Positions 33,427 through 42,685 of a DNA stretch of 64,000 nucleotides are shown here, piece by piece. The position numbers and the translations under genes are program-made. How positions within the stretch are numbered: the first letter of the stretch is position 1; each line of letters opens with the position of its first letter. The notes below the pieces were generated by a model that saw only the letters and a program-made list of their open reading frames with translations, ran no database searches and was not told the origin of the DNA. This DNA is from Chloroflexota bacterium (lineage in GTDB: Bacteria > Chloroflexota > Anaerolineae > Anaerolineales > Anaerolineaceae), in NCBI GenBank assembly GCA_012522475.1, contig JAAYKH010000043.1, positions 29,301 through 93,300 of the forward strand, in the 5' to 3' direction.

Positions 33427-34314
33427 ATGGATCAACAGGTCACAACATTAGAAGCTAAACGAGGCCTGGCCCAGACGTTAAAAGGCGGGGTGATCATGGA
33501 TGTGGTTACACCCGATCATGCTAAAATCGCTGAAGATGCCGGTGCTGTGGCTGTCATGGCGTTGGAGCGTGTCCCGGCGGACATTCGTGCTACGGGTGGT
33601 GTTGCCCGTATGAGCGACCCGGAGTTAATCCTCCAGATCATGGAGGCCGTGTCCATCCCGGTGATGGCTAAGTGTCGTATCGGGCATTTTGTTGAAGCCC
33701 AGATCCTGGAATCCCTCGGCGTGGACTACATCGACGAATCGGAGGTGTTAACCCCCGCTGATGAAGCCTATCATATCAACAAACATGCTTTCAACGTACC
33801 CTTTGTGTGTGGCTGCCGCAACCTGGGTGAGGCCCTGCGCCGAATTGGCGAGGGCGCAGCGATGATGCGCACCAAAGGCGAGCCGGGCACAGGCGACGTG
33901 GTTGAAGCCGTCCGACATGCCCGTACCGTTTTGGGTGAGATGGCTCGTTTGGAGAATATGCCTGAAGAAGAACTCATGACCTATGCCAAGGAAATTGGCG
34001 CGCCTTTTGAACGGGTCAAAGAAGTTCGCCAGCTGAAAAAACTGCCGGTGATCAACTTTGCTGCTGGCGGCATTGCCACCCCAGCTGATGCCGCATTAAT
34101 GATGCAATTGGGTGTGGATGGTATTTTTGTGGGCTCTGGCATCTTTAAATCCGGCGATCCTGCTAAACGTGCAGAGGCTATTGTCAAAGCCACCGCCCAT
34201 TTTGACAACCCGAAAATTCTGGCTGAAATCAGCCGTAACCTGGGTGAGCCGATGGTGGGGCGTCAGGTGACGGACCTTCCCGATTCTGACCTGCTTTCCA
34301 CCCGCGGCTGGTAA
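33427..34314 (+). CDS. pdxS: pyridoxal 5'-phosphate synthase lyase subunit PdxS
   Basis: A 295-residue beta/alpha barrel that makes pyridoxal 5'-phosphate from ribose 5-phosphate, glyceraldehyde 3-phosphate and ammonia. It is among the most conserved proteins known, and here [29 protein letters not shown] and the catalytic lysines K82 (VMAKCRIGH) and K150 ([10 protein letters not shown]) are in place. Ammonia comes from the glutaminase PdxT, whose gene usually follows pdxS but is not in this window. A monocistronic unit with its own promoter is likely. Confidence 0.98.
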   Translation: MDQQVTTLEAKRGLAQTLKGGVIMDVVTPDHAKIAEDAGAVAVMALERVPADIRATGGVARMSDPELILQIMEAVSIPVMAKCRIGHFVEAQILESLGVDYIDESEVLTPADEAYHINKHAFNVPFVCGCRNLGEALRRIGEGAAMMRTKGEPGTGDVVEAVRHARTVLGEMARLENMPEEELMTYAKEIGAPFERVKEVRQLKKLPVINFAAGGIATPADAALMMQLGVDGIFVGSGIFKSGDPAKRAEAIVKATAHFDNPKILAEISRNLGEPMVGRQVTDLPDSDLLSTRGW

Positions 34315-34477
34315 TCAGCGCCGGTAATTAACCTCTTGAACAACGGTGCTCTATTTTCACGAGCAGGTTCAGGTATTGCAAATTCTAAAAGTTAACCCCA
34401 AGCCGGCCAGTCCCAGGAGACTTTTATAGGGCGTTCCGGCCTGATTAATTTTTATCGATTTTAACAAGGACGTGAGT

Positions 34478-35422
34478 GTGCGTTCAATCCGCTGGTCTGA
34501 CTGGCTTTACCTATTTCGCCATCGCCGAGATCTCACCTGTCTGGATAATATTCTATACCTTACCCGGGGCAATCCCCTTTCACTGTCCCATCTCCTTTTC
34601 GCAATTCATCCTGCCGATCATCTCTTTACTGGCGTTTGCGAATCGCCTGCAGCGCAAGACCGTTGCATTGCCCAAATTTTTCAGTCCTCAAAGAGGAGCA
34701 GTGCCCATCTTAATTACCTGCTTGCGCCAGCAGAGGCGGATTCAGATTGCCTGCTTCTCTTGCTGGAAGGACTGGTAAAACATGCTGGCGGCTGGGGCGC
34801 CAAGCAAGTCGTCGCCGATGTCGATATCGACTCGCCAATTTTTACGCAATTTCGCCAGGCAGGGTTTTCAGTTCTGACCACGCAAGTTGTGTTTCTGTGC
34901 CCTTTACCCGAGCAACCCATTAAACGTCAACCGACCTGCTGGCGCATTTGGTCAAGTGCAGATATCCCGGCAATGCGCAACCTTTACCACAGCGTGGTAC
35001 CGTCGTTAATTCAACCGGGGGAACCCCTGACCCGTCAGGAGGCGCTCGGGTTGGTTTATCAGGATCAAAAAGGCGACCTGCAGGCCTACGCTGACCTGGT
35101 TTATGGCCCGGCTGGTATATGGGTCCTGCCCATCGTCCATCCGCTCATCAAAGTCGATCCAACCGACTTGCTGTCCGAGATGTTGCAGGCGCTGCCCGAC
35201 ACCTATGGGCGGCCGGTCTACGTTACTGCACGTTCTTATCAGCCCTGGTTAGAACACGCCCTGTGCAAACTTTCCAGCAAACGCTGTTTTACTCAAGCTT
35301 TGCTGATGCGGTATATGGTTCGCCGCCAACGGGTTAAGGCCGAACGCGCCTATCCGGTCGTTGAAAATGGCAATCGCGAGCCCACCCTGCCCATCGCGCC
35401 CATTAGAAATTGCCAGGATTAA
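34478..35422 (+). CDS. GNAT-fold-like protein, unknown function
   Basis: A 314-residue cytoplasmic protein without signal or membrane segments. The region 60-150 (FQSSKRSSAHLNYLLAPAEADSDCLLLLLEGLVKHAGGWGAKQVVADVD...FRQAGFSV) resembles the central strands and helix of an acetyltransferase fold, and a second similar half follows from about residue 160 (IWSSADIPAMRNLYHSVVP). The typical acetyl-CoA loop R/Q-x-x-G-x-G/A is not evident in either half, so activity is doubtful. GTG 34478 with AAGGA 7 bases upstream is preferred to GTG 34472. It precedes the Ycf45/R3H gene by 116 bases with a promoter between them, so they may be separate units. Confidence 0.65.
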   Translation: MRSIRWSDWLYLFRHRRDLTCLDNILYLTRGNPLSLSHLLFAIHPADHLFTGVCESPAAQDRCIAQIFQSSKRSSAHLNYLLAPAEADSDCLLLLLEGLVKHAGGWGAKQVVADVDIDSPIFTQFRQAGFSVLTTQVVFLCPLPEQPIKRQPTCWRIWSSADIPAMRNLYHSVVPSLIQPGEPLTRQEALGLVYQDQKGDLQAYADLVYGPAGIWVLPIVHPLIKVDPTDLLSEMLQALPDTYGRPVYVTARSYQPWLEHALCKLSSKRCFTQALLMRYMVRRQRVKAERAYPVVENGNREPTLPIAPIRNCQD

Positions 35423-35469
35423 TGCAGAGACTGGCCTGAGAAGCTGAAGCCATATTAATCAATTTGGGA

Positions 35470-35514
35470 TAAAATTACACATTGTGCCGGGGTTACTCGC
35501 CCTGGCAGCACAAT
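35470..35514 (+). promoter_or_regulatory. -10 box and 5'-terminal leader hairpin of the Ycf45/R3H gene
   Basis: TAAAAT (35470-35475) is followed at once by the hairpin ATTGTGC (35481-35487) / GCACAAT (35508-35514) with further C-G pairs inside. If transcription starts about 7 bases after the -10, the mRNA begins with this stem. No good -35 was found. Confidence 0.5.
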
Positions 35515-35538
35515 AACGGGAAAGAAAACTAATAAAAT

Positions 35539-37170
35539 ATGCAAAAGCACGAAAAAATTACCGATGACCTGGATTTGCTGCTGGACGTCCTGCCAGGCCA
35601 GATCTCTGTGGTTGTACGTGAATTAGATGACAGTGAAAACCTGTTAGAAGTGGTCATGGATTTAGGGAGACAGCCGAAAGCGCGGTTTGTAGACCGGGAA
35701 GTCGTTTTAAGCGAGAACGACATGACCTATGAGGATATCAAAGCCGTCACGGGCGCCATCAGCGAGTTTGATGCGGACAATCGTGCCGGCATCGAACGCA
35801 CTCTGCACCGGATTTCAGCCATCCGCAACCGGCGCCAGGAAGTGGTCGGATTGACCTGCCGCATCGGACGTGCGGTGTATGGCACCAGTGACATCATTCA
35901 AGATTTAATCGAATCGGGCGCCAGCATCCTTATACTCGGGCGCCCAGGGGTGGGTAAAACCACGATTTTGCGCGAAGCGGCGCGGATCCTGGCGGAAAGC
36001 ACCCGCGTGATCATCGTGGATACTAGCAACGAAATTGGCGGAGATGGGGATGTCCCCCACCCGGCTATTGGGAATGCCCGCCGAATGCAGGTTTCTAAGC
36101 CCTCGCTACAACACGAGGTGATGATTGAAGCGGTGGAAAATCACAACCCCGAGGTAATTGTGATTGATGAAATCGGCAGGGAACTGGAAGCCATGGCCGC
36201 GCGCACCATTGCAGAACGCGGGGTGCAGCTGATCGGCACTGCCCATGGCAACACCCTCGAGAACTTACTGCTCAATCCCACCCTATCCGACCTGGTGGGC
36301 GGAATTGAATCGGTAACGCTTTCGGATGAAGAGGCTCGCCGCCGCGGCACCCAGAAAACCGTTCTCGAGCGTCGCGCGCCCGCGACCTTTGAAGTCCTGG
36401 TTGAGATCCAGGATCGAGATCGGGTTGCTGTGCAGAGCGATGTCTCTACGGCGGTGGATGCGCTCTTACGGGGCTATCCACTCCCGCCGGAAATCCGCTA
36501 CCGCGACGAGCAGGATCGAATTCACATCCAAAAACCAGCCGTGCCTAAGATCAGCACCGCGGCTCAAGCCCTGGGCCGGGCAAACAAACGGGAAACGGCG
36601 CCCTTCATCCGCTCATCGGGCAATCAACGCAACGGCGCAGCCCTGCCGGCAGCAGCAGTCACAGAGGACACCTCGGCCATGGCTGCAGCGGAAACCCAAC
36701 CCTTAAAGCCGATCAACATCTACCCCTTTGGGGTGGCGCGTAATCGGTTGATCCAGGCGGCCAAGCAGTTCAATGTGCCGGCCCAAATTGTGCGCGATCT
36801 GAAGGAGGCGGACATCTTATTGACGCTGCGCCGCTATTACCGGGAACGTCAGCAGCCTATCGTTGAAGCAGAACAGCGCGGCAAGCCTATCTTTGTGTTG
36901 CGTTCCAATACCAGCCAGCAAATGGAACAGTTTTTAGTCGATGCGTTTAACCTGATCAGTGTTGAAGAAAGTACCGGCCAGGAAAGCATCGTGGTCGACC
37001 AAACCCAAGCAGCCATTCAGGCCGTGTTGAATGGCGAACGTTGGGTTGACCTGGCGCCTGCCTCTGCCGCCATTCGCCGTTTGCAGCACGAAATGGCACG
37101 CCAGGCTGACCTGGTCTCCCATTCTTATGGCAGAGAACCTAACCGCCACGTGAGGATTTTTAGAGAATAA
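35539..37170 (+). CDS. Ycf45-like AAA ATPase with C-terminal R3H domain
   Basis: A 543-residue protein of the Ycf45/SpoIIIAA-related ATPase family found in cyanobacteria, plastids and Chloroflexi. Walker A GRPGVGKTT lies near residues 134-142, Walker B EVIVIDEIG near 208, and the family segment LIGTAHGNTLENLLLNPTL follows. A linker of about 100 residues leads to a C-terminal part ending in an R3H nucleic-acid-binding domain (about 505-540; IRRLQHEMARQADLVSHSYG, then NRHVRIF). R3H domains bind single-stranded nucleic acid, so an RNA- or DNA-dependent ATPase is inferred; the cellular role is not known. It is 2 bases before tmk. Confidence 0.92.
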   Translation: MQKHEKITDDLDLLLDVLPGQISVVVRELDDSENLLEVVMDLGRQPKARFVDREVVLSENDMTYEDIKAVTGAISEFDADNRAGIERTLHRISAIRNRRQEVVGLTCRIGRAVYGTSDIIQDLIESGASILILGRPGVGKTTILREAARILAESTRVIIVDTSNEIGGDGDVPHPAIGNARRMQVSKPSLQHEVMIEAVENHNPEVIVIDEIGRELEAMAARTIAERGVQLIGTAHGNTLENLLLNPTLSDLVGGIESVTLSDEEARRRGTQKTVLERRAPATFEVLVEIQDRDRVAVQSDVSTAVDALLRGYPLPPEIRYRDEQDRIHIQKPAVPKISTAAQALGRANKRETAPFIRSSGNQRNGAALPAAAVTEDTSAMAAAETQPLKPINIYPFGVARNRLIQAAKQFNVPAQIVRDLKEADILLTLRRYYRERQQPIVEAEQRGKPIFVLRSNTSQQMEQFLVDAFNLISVEESTGQESIVVDQTQAAIQAVLNGERWVDLAPASAAIRRLQHEMARQADLVSHSYGREPNRHVRIFRE

Positions 37171-37172
37171 CC

Positions 37173-37793
37173 ATGTTTATCACTTTAGAAGGACCCGATG
37201 GCAGCGGAAAGACGTCCCAGCTGCCTGCGTTAGAAAAGTTCTTACAAGGGGCAGGCTATGATGTCATCGTCACCCGTGAACCGGGTGGCACGTCCGTTGG
37301 TGACCAGATTCGAGAGATTCTGATGAACCTTCAAAATGGGTCTATTATTCCCCGCACTGAGATTCTATTGTTCCTGGCTGCCCGGGCCCAGCATGTGGAC
37401 GAGCTGGTTTGCCCCGCCCTGGCCGCGGGAAAAATTGTTTTGTGTGACCGCTACGGCGATTCCACCCTGGCTTATCAGGGGTTTGGCCACAAGACTGACC
37501 TGAACACCCTGAAAATGCTGATCGATTTCTCCACCGGTGGCTTGAAACCGGACCTGACCTTGCTGCTTGATGTGCCCGTTGAAATGGGGATAGCTCGTAA
37601 ATTGAATAACAGCACAGAATGGAATCGGCTGGATGCCTATGAACAGGCTTTCCACGAACGCGTCCGGCAGGGTTATTTTGCCCTGGCTGAAGAAGAGCCC
37701 TGGCGATGGGTGATTATCGACGCAACTGAAGATATGGAGAGCGTCCAAAAAACGCTGCGCAAAGCGCTTTTAACGCGGTTGGAAGCCGGTTAA
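37173..37793 (+). CDS. tmk: thymidylate kinase
   Basis: A 206-residue kinase that phosphorylates dTMP to dTDP. P-loop LEGPDGSGKTSQL at the N-terminus, the DRYGDSTLAYQG motif (DRY/H) near residue 92, and the lid region between residues 140 and 155 are typical; length is normal. It starts 2 bases after the Ycf45/R3H gene and is probably translated from the same message. In many bacteria tmk precedes holB, which is not the case here. Confidence 0.97.
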   Translation: MFITLEGPDGSGKTSQLPALEKFLQGAGYDVIVTREPGGTSVGDQIREILMNLQNGSIIPRTEILLFLAARAQHVDELVCPALAAGKIVLCDRYGDSTLAYQGFGHKTDLNTLKMLIDFSTGGLKPDLTLLLDVPVEMGIARKLNNSTEWNRLDAYEQAFHERVRQGYFALAEEEPWRWVIIDATEDMESVQKTLRKALLTRLEAG

Positions 37794-37860
37794 ACGCTTT
37801 TATAAATTTGCCTACGGTCATGCAAGCCAATGCTTATGTTCGCAACAAGGAAAAAAATAA

Positions 37861-39099
37861 ATGATAAAGAAAAATTTATTGGTATTAATCTTGGGCGTTT
37901 TAATTATCTCGGCCTGCACCTCACAGACGGCCAAGCCTGCTGAAGCGCCCGTACTGGTAGAAAGTGCACTAGCAATCACTACAGACCGTATGCCTTGTAC
38001 AACGATATATGATTACCAAACTTCAGCCGAAGCGGATTTTTATCAGGCCGTAGTTGACCAACTTCCCCCGCTGAGTGAAGAGGATTGGGTGCGGGGCAAC
38101 CCGGATGCTCCGATTATCATATTTGAGTATGGCGATTTTCAATGCCCGGCTTGTGTGAATTTTTCACAAATGGCAAATTTCTTGTTCGAGAATTTCCCCA
38201 ATGCCATTCAACTGGTTTTTAGGCATTTGCCATTACCTTCCATTCATGATAAAGCCTATATCTCCGGGATGGCTGCTGAAGCAGCCGGTGCCCAGGGTAA
38301 GTTTTGGGAAATGCACGATAACCTGTTTATGTTTCAAGATGATTGGTACCAATTAACTGAAGAAGAATTTATCGACTGGCTTCAGGAAATCGCCGAAGTG
38401 TTAGAGCTGGATGTGAACCAATTTAAAACCGACCTGCTTGATCTGGAAAAAAGAGCCTGGCTGGAACAGACCACTGAAGAACGCTTTGCCCTCGGCATGA
38501 ATTACACACCCACTGTCGTGGTTAACGATCGCATTTATCGCGATAATCACCCCAACCTGTTTGGATTAATCGGGATTTACGAGTTTAGCGGCTATCTGCA
38601 GTGCCCCGACTGGGTTATTCAACCGGAGTCTAACTACCTGGCCAGGTTGGACACCAGCGCTGGCGAAATTGAGATCGAACTCTTTGCTGGTACCGCCCCG
38701 CTTGCTGTGAATTCGTTCATCTTTTTAGCGCAAAATGGCTGGTATGACGGCATCTATTTCCACCGGGTTCTGCCGGGTTTTGTTGCCCAGGCGGGTGATC
38801 CATCGGGCTTGGGCGTGCTGGGCCCGGGTTATACCTTCGTCAATGAAACCGACAACGACCTTTCTTTTGACCGCAAGGGTTTATTTGCGATGGCCAATGC
38901 CGGGGTAGATACCAACGGCAGCCAGTTTTTCATCACGTTGGCGCCTGCAGCCAATCTGGACGGCGGATACACAATTTTTGGGCAGGTGACCGATAAGAGC
39001 TTAGCGATGTTAGACGAAATTGCCCTGCGAGACCCTCAAACTGCCGTCGGATTTGAGGATGCTACCATCATCCACAGGATTGAAATCATTAAGAATTAA
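37861..39099 (+). CDS. fusion lipoprotein: DsbA-like thioredoxin domain plus cyclophilin-type peptidyl-prolyl isomerase
   Basis: A 412-residue lipoprotein (lipobox ISAC, C19). Residues about 70-250 form a DsbA/DsbG-like thioredoxin domain with active site C95-PA-C98 (FQCPACVNFS) and the cis-Pro segment YTPTVVVND. Residues about 255-412 are a cyclophilin: LDTSAGEIEIELF, YDGIYFHRVLPGFVAQAGDP with the catalytic Arg, GLFAMANAG and GSQFFITLAPAANLDGGYTIFGQV. Both activities assist folding of exported proteins, one by disulfide exchange and one by proline isomerisation. Having them on one chain at the outer face of the membrane is unusual. AAGGAA 8 bases before ATG fixes the start. Confidence 0.93.
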   Translation: MIKKNLLVLILGVLIISACTSQTAKPAEAPVLVESALAITTDRMPCTTIYDYQTSAEADFYQAVVDQLPPLSEEDWVRGNPDAPIIIFEYGDFQCPACVNFSQMANFLFENFPNAIQLVFRHLPLPSIHDKAYISGMAAEAAGAQGKFWEMHDNLFMFQDDWYQLTEEEFIDWLQEIAEVLELDVNQFKTDLLDLEKRAWLEQTTEERFALGMNYTPTVVVNDRIYRDNHPNLFGLIGIYEFSGYLQCPDWVIQPESNYLARLDTSAGEIEIELFAGTAPLAVNSFIFLAQNGWYDGIYFHRVLPGFVAQAGDPSGLGVLGPGYTFVNETDNDLSFDRKGLFAMANAGVDTNGSQFFITLAPAANLDGGYTIFGQVTDKSLAMLDEIALRDPQTAVGFEDATIIHRIEIIKN

Positions 39100-39117
39100 C
39101 CACTGAAGGACAGCGGA

Positions 39118-40338
39118 TTGATGAGACAAGAGACGGCACCGGGAAAAGACTGGCGAATTATACTGACCTTACTGATCAGTGCTTTGGGGGGCTTTTTTTT
39201 TATCGTACAGGCTTTCTCCCTGGGGGTTTTATGGCTGATTTCCTTTTTTAATCCGGCTGGAAACATCGTCGAGAACACCACGATCGGGTTGCTGGCATGG
39301 ACGTCGGTTTTGAGTGCGTTATTACTCACCCCGCTGGTGCTGATTAGCGTTAATCAATTGCGAGGAAAACCAACCTCAGCATGGCCGCACCGTCATGCCC
39401 CCCTTTTAGGGAAGGCCTTGCGCTGGGTGATCCTGATCTGGCCAGTGGTGGTTTTCCTTGGCTGGCTGGTGGCGGGGATGGAACAGATGGCAGCGATCTT
39501 TCTGGGACCCATCAACCTCCTGGTCGCTGGCATACCCATCCTTTGGATTTTCACATTGGCACAAACGGGATTGGCAAGCGGTCCACAAATCAGGAAATGG
39601 CGCCTGTTTGGGTTCAGCATCGCCCTGGTACCCATGCTGGTGATTATCATCGAATTGCTGGCGGCACTATTTCTCGGTGGCATGGCTGCCATCGGGTTAA
39701 GCTTGCGCTTTTATGCCAATCCGCAGCTTGAACAACAACTGCTGCTGTTGGCTGAACAGGTGACAAACTTAGGGCAAGACCTTGACGCCATCTTTGACGC
39801 TTTCAAACCCTTCCTTCTGCAGCCGGGCATTATTTTTTGGGGGCTGGCAATCTTTGGTGGCGTATTTCCAATCATTGAAGAATTAATAAAACCCATCGCA
39901 CTATGGACGCTGGCTGGTCGCAAAATAACCCCGCAAGAAGGTTTTGTGGGCGGGTTGTTATGCGGCGCAGGTTTTGCTTTAATGGAAAATGTGCTCTTTT
40001 TCACCAATGTTTTCCTGGCGGAAGAGTGGTTGTTTATGGCCATCGGTCGAGCGGGCACGGGTGTGCTGCACATGCTCGCCTCAGGTATACTCGGGTGGGG
40101 ATTGGCGCTTGCCTGGCGCGATGGAAAATGGCTCGCTTTGGGGTTGACCACCCTCAGTGCGTTTATCCTGCACGGCGCCTGGAATATCCTGGCGGTCATC
40201 ACAGGCGTGGTGCCCCTCTTGATATTAAACACAGAGCCCACGCTGGGTCAATCGCTGCTGTTTAATTCCCCGATGACCCTGTTGTTGGTACTTGCAGTGA
40301 TTGGTTTGATTTTAATTAATACTCACTTGCGCCAGTAA
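39118..40338 (+). CDS. PrsW-family intramembrane metalloprotease
   Basis: A 406-residue multi-helix membrane protein of the PrsW/CPBP-related family. The presumed catalytic motifs are present: PIIEELIKPIALW (EExxK), GFALMENVLFF, the helix with VLHMLASGILGWGLA, and LHGAWN near residue 345. PrsW cleaves the anti-sigma factor RsiW in Bacillus; the substrate here is unknown, as no sigma/anti-sigma pair lies nearby. The N-terminal 200 residues add several helices without protease motifs. It follows the fusion lipoprotein by 18 bases, so the two may form an envelope-quality unit. Confidence 0.88.
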   Translation: MMRQETAPGKDWRIILTLLISALGGFFFIVQAFSLGVLWLISFFNPAGNIVENTTIGLLAWTSVLSALLLTPLVLISVNQLRGKPTSAWPHRHAPLLGKALRWVILIWPVVVFLGWLVAGMEQMAAIFLGPINLLVAGIPILWIFTLAQTGLASGPQIRKWRLFGFSIALVPMLVIIIELLAALFLGGMAAIGLSLRFYANPQLEQQLLLLAEQVTNLGQDLDAIFDAFKPFLLQPGIIFWGLAIFGGVFPIIEELIKPIALWTLAGRKITPQEGFVGGLLCGAGFALMENVLFFTNVFLAEEWLFMAIGRAGTGVLHMLASGILGWGLALAWRDGKWLALGLTTLSAFILHGAWNILAVITGVVPLLILNTEPTLGQSLLFNSPMTLLLVLAVIGLILINTHLRQ

Positions 40339-40446
40339 AAGCCCACGCTCCGGCCCCTGGTTGAAAAGGAGCCCCAAGAAAAGGGTGTAGTATGAAACTG
40401 AATGGGTCCTTGTGGGTTAACCATAGCAGAAAGGATACTGCAACCA

Positions 40447-41133
40447 ATGTCTGAAAAGCCTTTGCTCAAATTCGTCACCTTTCTGATCAATACCATCACC
40501 CGCTATCAAGTATTCGATGTCGAGCGTATCCCCCCAGAAGGCGGGTTGCTGATAACCACCAATCACATCAGCCGGTTGGACGCCCCCTTCTTAATGGCTC
40601 TGCCGACACGCAAGGATATGGTGGCGATTGTGGCTGACAAATACCAGAAAAAACCTTTCTTTAATTGGATTCTTCCCAAGCTTGGCGCCATTATCTGGAT
40701 GGATCGAGAGTCGACCGATTTTTCAGCCTTGCGCGAGGTTATCAACGCCCTTGGAAAGGGACAGGTGGTGGGGATTGCTCCTGAGGGTACTCGCAGTCAT
40801 GGAGCGGTGGGTTTGTTAGAAGGTAAGCAAGGCGCCGCAGTGCTGGCGGCCCAAGCGTCCGTTCCAATTGTGCCAATCGGTATTGTTGGCATTGAGCTGA
40901 TCTACGGAGAATTGCTAAGATTTAAACGCCCAACGGTGACCATCCGCGTGGGCAATCCTTATTACCTGCCTGAAATTGACCGCGACGACCGCCAGACCTG
41001 GTTATCCCGCAACACAGATGAAATTATGTGCCGCATTGCTGCGCTGCTACCCCCTGAATACCGTGGTTTTTACGCAGATCATCCCCGGTTGCAGGAACTG
41101 CTGACCAAAAAAGCTGCAAGAGATGCCGAATAA
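40447..41133 (+). CDS. 1-acyl-sn-glycerol-3-phosphate acyltransferase (PlsC family)
   Basis: A 228-residue membrane-associated acyltransferase. The catalytic H40-x4-D45 (NHISRLD) and the substrate-binding APEGTRS motif near residue 115 are present, as is the [10 protein letters not shown] block. It should acylate lysophosphatidic acid in phospholipid synthesis. ATG 40447 is chosen: AAGGA lies about 11 bases upstream and homologues begin close to this point; the frame opens at TTG 40402. Confidence 0.92.
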   Translation: MSEKPLLKFVTFLINTITRYQVFDVERIPPEGGLLITTNHISRLDAPFLMALPTRKDMVAIVADKYQKKPFFNWILPKLGAIIWMDRESTDFSALREVINALGKGQVVGIAPEGTRSHGAVGLLEGKQGAAVLAAQASVPIVPIGIVGIELIYGELLRFKRPTVTIRVGNPYYLPEIDRDDRQTWLSRNTDEIMCRIAALLPPEYRGFYADHPRLQELLTKKAARDAE

Positions 41134-41225
41134 GCCCCAGGCTGAAGCCTGCGAGCCAGGAGCACAAATCATTTAAACTCTGAAACAAAACAAATTCATA
41201 ATTCATGTCCCGCCCTGCTGGATGG

Positions 41226-41231
41226 TATAAT
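41226..41231 (+). promoter_or_regulatory. -10 box of the DUF951 gene
   Basis: TATAAT lies 7 bases before the ATG at 41238, so the message is probably leaderless. No -35 close to consensus was seen. This decides the start: the longer frame from ATG 41205 would run across the promoter. Confidence 0.6.
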
Positions 41232-41237
41232 CGAAAC

Positions 41238-41474
41238 ATGTTAACAGAGCTGGGCCTTGGCGATGTCTTGCGTCTTCGAAAGCCGCATCCCTGTGGAGGA
41301 TACGAGTGGCGCGTGGTGCGCCTTGGTGCAGATATTGGGCTGGAATGCCTCACCTGTGGACGACGTGTCTTGCTCGATCGGCGCGCTTTGAAAAACCGAC
41401 TTAAAAAAATTGTTCAAAAAGCAGATGCCACCCCTGCACAGGATGAATTCAAAGAGCCACACTCAGAGACTTAA
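41238..41474 (+). CDS. DUF951 family protein
   Basis: A 78-residue protein that begins [20 protein letters not shown] and continues [20 protein letters not shown], the hallmark of the DUF951 family (a small zinc-type protein with C-x2-C CLTCG and a conserved KPHPCG). The domain fills the first 60 residues; the tail is charged. The function is unknown; in Firmicutes the gene commonly sits next to ychF or rpsF. Here it stands before the TsaE-TsaB-RimI cluster. The start is taken at ATG 41238 because a TATAAT box lies just upstream. Confidence 0.92.
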   Translation: MLTELGLGDVLRLRKPHPCGGYEWRVVRLGADIGLECLTCGRRVLLDRRALKNRLKKIVQKADATPAQDEFKEPHSET

Positions 41475-41518
41475 GATTGAAGATCAATCTTAAATCGGAT
41501 ATGATACTATAAGAAATT

Positions 41519-42016
41519 ATGCCGATCTTAGATGACCGCAGTTTCGAATTTTTCAGCCACAGCGCCGAACAAACCCGCCGGTTGGGCATTCACCTGGGTG
41601 GGTACCTTCGGCGTGAGGATGTTATCTGCCTGGAGGGCAACCTGGGTTCTGGAAAAACCACCCTGGTTCAGGGCATTGGTCAGGGTTGGGGCACACTGGA
41701 CCCCGTTACAAGCCCGACGTATATCCTTGTGAACGAATACCAGCGTCCCGACCAGGAACAGCTCTTCCACCTGGATGCTTACCGGCTGAAAAACGCACAG
41801 GAAGCAGACGCCCTAGACCTTGACCGTATGCTGACGCAGGGAGCCCTCGTCATTGAATGGGCTGAGCGGATCGAATCCGCCCTGCCTGCTCAGCACCTGT
41901 GGATCCAGATCAGGTTTGCGTCTTCGGAAAATCGCATCATGTTGTTCACGCCCCGGGGTGCCCGTTATGAAACCATGATTGCCAATCTGCGTCGCAAGGT
42001 ATATGGAGTATTCTAG
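41519..42016 (+). CDS. tsaE: tRNA threonylcarbamoyladenosine biosynthesis protein TsaE
   Basis: A 165-residue P-loop ATPase. Walker A LEGNLGSGKTTLVQGIG near residue 43 and SPTYILVNEY near 70 match TsaE, which energises the TsaB-TsaD complex that forms t6A37 in tRNAs reading ANN codons. HLDAYRL (Walker B region) and EWAERIE near residue 115 are also conserved. It is coupled to tsaB through an overlapping stop/start. TsaD and TsaC genes are not in the window. Confidence 0.96.
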   Translation: MPILDDRSFEFFSHSAEQTRRLGIHLGGYLRREDVICLEGNLGSGKTTLVQGIGQGWGTLDPVTSPTYILVNEYQRPDQEQLFHLDAYRLKNAQEADALDLDRMLTQGALVIEWAERIESALPAQHLWIQIRFASSENRIMLFTPRGARYETMIANLRRKVYGVF

Positions 42017-42684
42017 TGTTATTTGCCCTTGATACATCAACCTCATGGATCAGCCTGGCTTTGTTTGATGGCACTTTTCTACATTATGAAGCCACCTGGC
42101 AGAGTCAGCATCATCACACCGTTGAACTCGCACCTGCGTTTGAGCGTCTGATTAAACAAACGGGCATCAACCAGCAGGACCTGATCGGGCTGGCAGTGGC
42201 TGTGGGGCCGGGCTCTTTTACCAGTTTACGAATTGGCATGTCATTGATCAAAGGTATCGCGCTCGCGGTCAATAGCCCTATTGTGGGCATTCCTTCACTG
42301 GATGTGATTGCAAAAGCCCAACCCCTGGACAAACGCCCGATGATCGCAGTCTTACATGCAGGCCGCCAGCGGTTAGCCTGTGCGACCTACCAGGTTGTTG
42401 ATGATGAATGGGTTGCTCAGGGCAAGCCAGATGTGCTTGAGGCCAAAGAATTGGTGAAAACAATTGAAGCGCCCACGCTTATTTGCGGGGAACTCTCTAC
42501 CGAAGCTCGCGCCATCATCGGCAGGCGCTGGAAAAATGCAATTCTTATCCCGCCCGAACGCTGTTTGCGCCGGGCTGGTTTTCTGGCAGCTTTGGGCTGG
42601 GCGCGTCTGCAGGCCGGTGAGGTTGACGACCCGGCCAGCCTGGCGCCGATTTATCTGAGCACCGCGCCTGCCATACCCGGTTGA
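42016..42684 (+). CDS. tsaB: tRNA threonylcarbamoyladenosine biosynthesis protein TsaB
   Basis: A 222-residue pseudo-enzyme of the ASKHA fold. ALDTSTSWISLALFDG at the start, then the HHTVELAP helix and AVAVGPGSFTSLRIGMSLIKGIALA are characteristic. It pairs with TsaD and is activated by TsaE. Starts with GTG whose G is the last base of the tsaE stop. The tsaE-tsaB-rimI order is common in bacteria. Confidence 0.96.
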   Translation: MLFALDTSTSWISLALFDGTFLHYEATWQSQHHHTVELAPAFERLIKQTGINQQDLIGLAVAVGPGSFTSLRIGMSLIKGIALAVNSPIVGIPSLDVIAKAQPLDKRPMIAVLHAGRQRLACATYQVVDDEWVAQGKPDVLEAKELVKTIEAPTLICGELSTEARAIIGRRWKNAILIPPERCLRRAGFLAALGWARLQAGEVDDPASLAPIYLSTAPAIPG

Positions 42685-42685
42685 G

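Noticed and set aside
35539..37170. SpoIIIAA as a sign of sporulation
   Set aside because: The ATPase belongs to the wider Ycf45 group with an added R3H domain; no other sporulation gene is present in the window.
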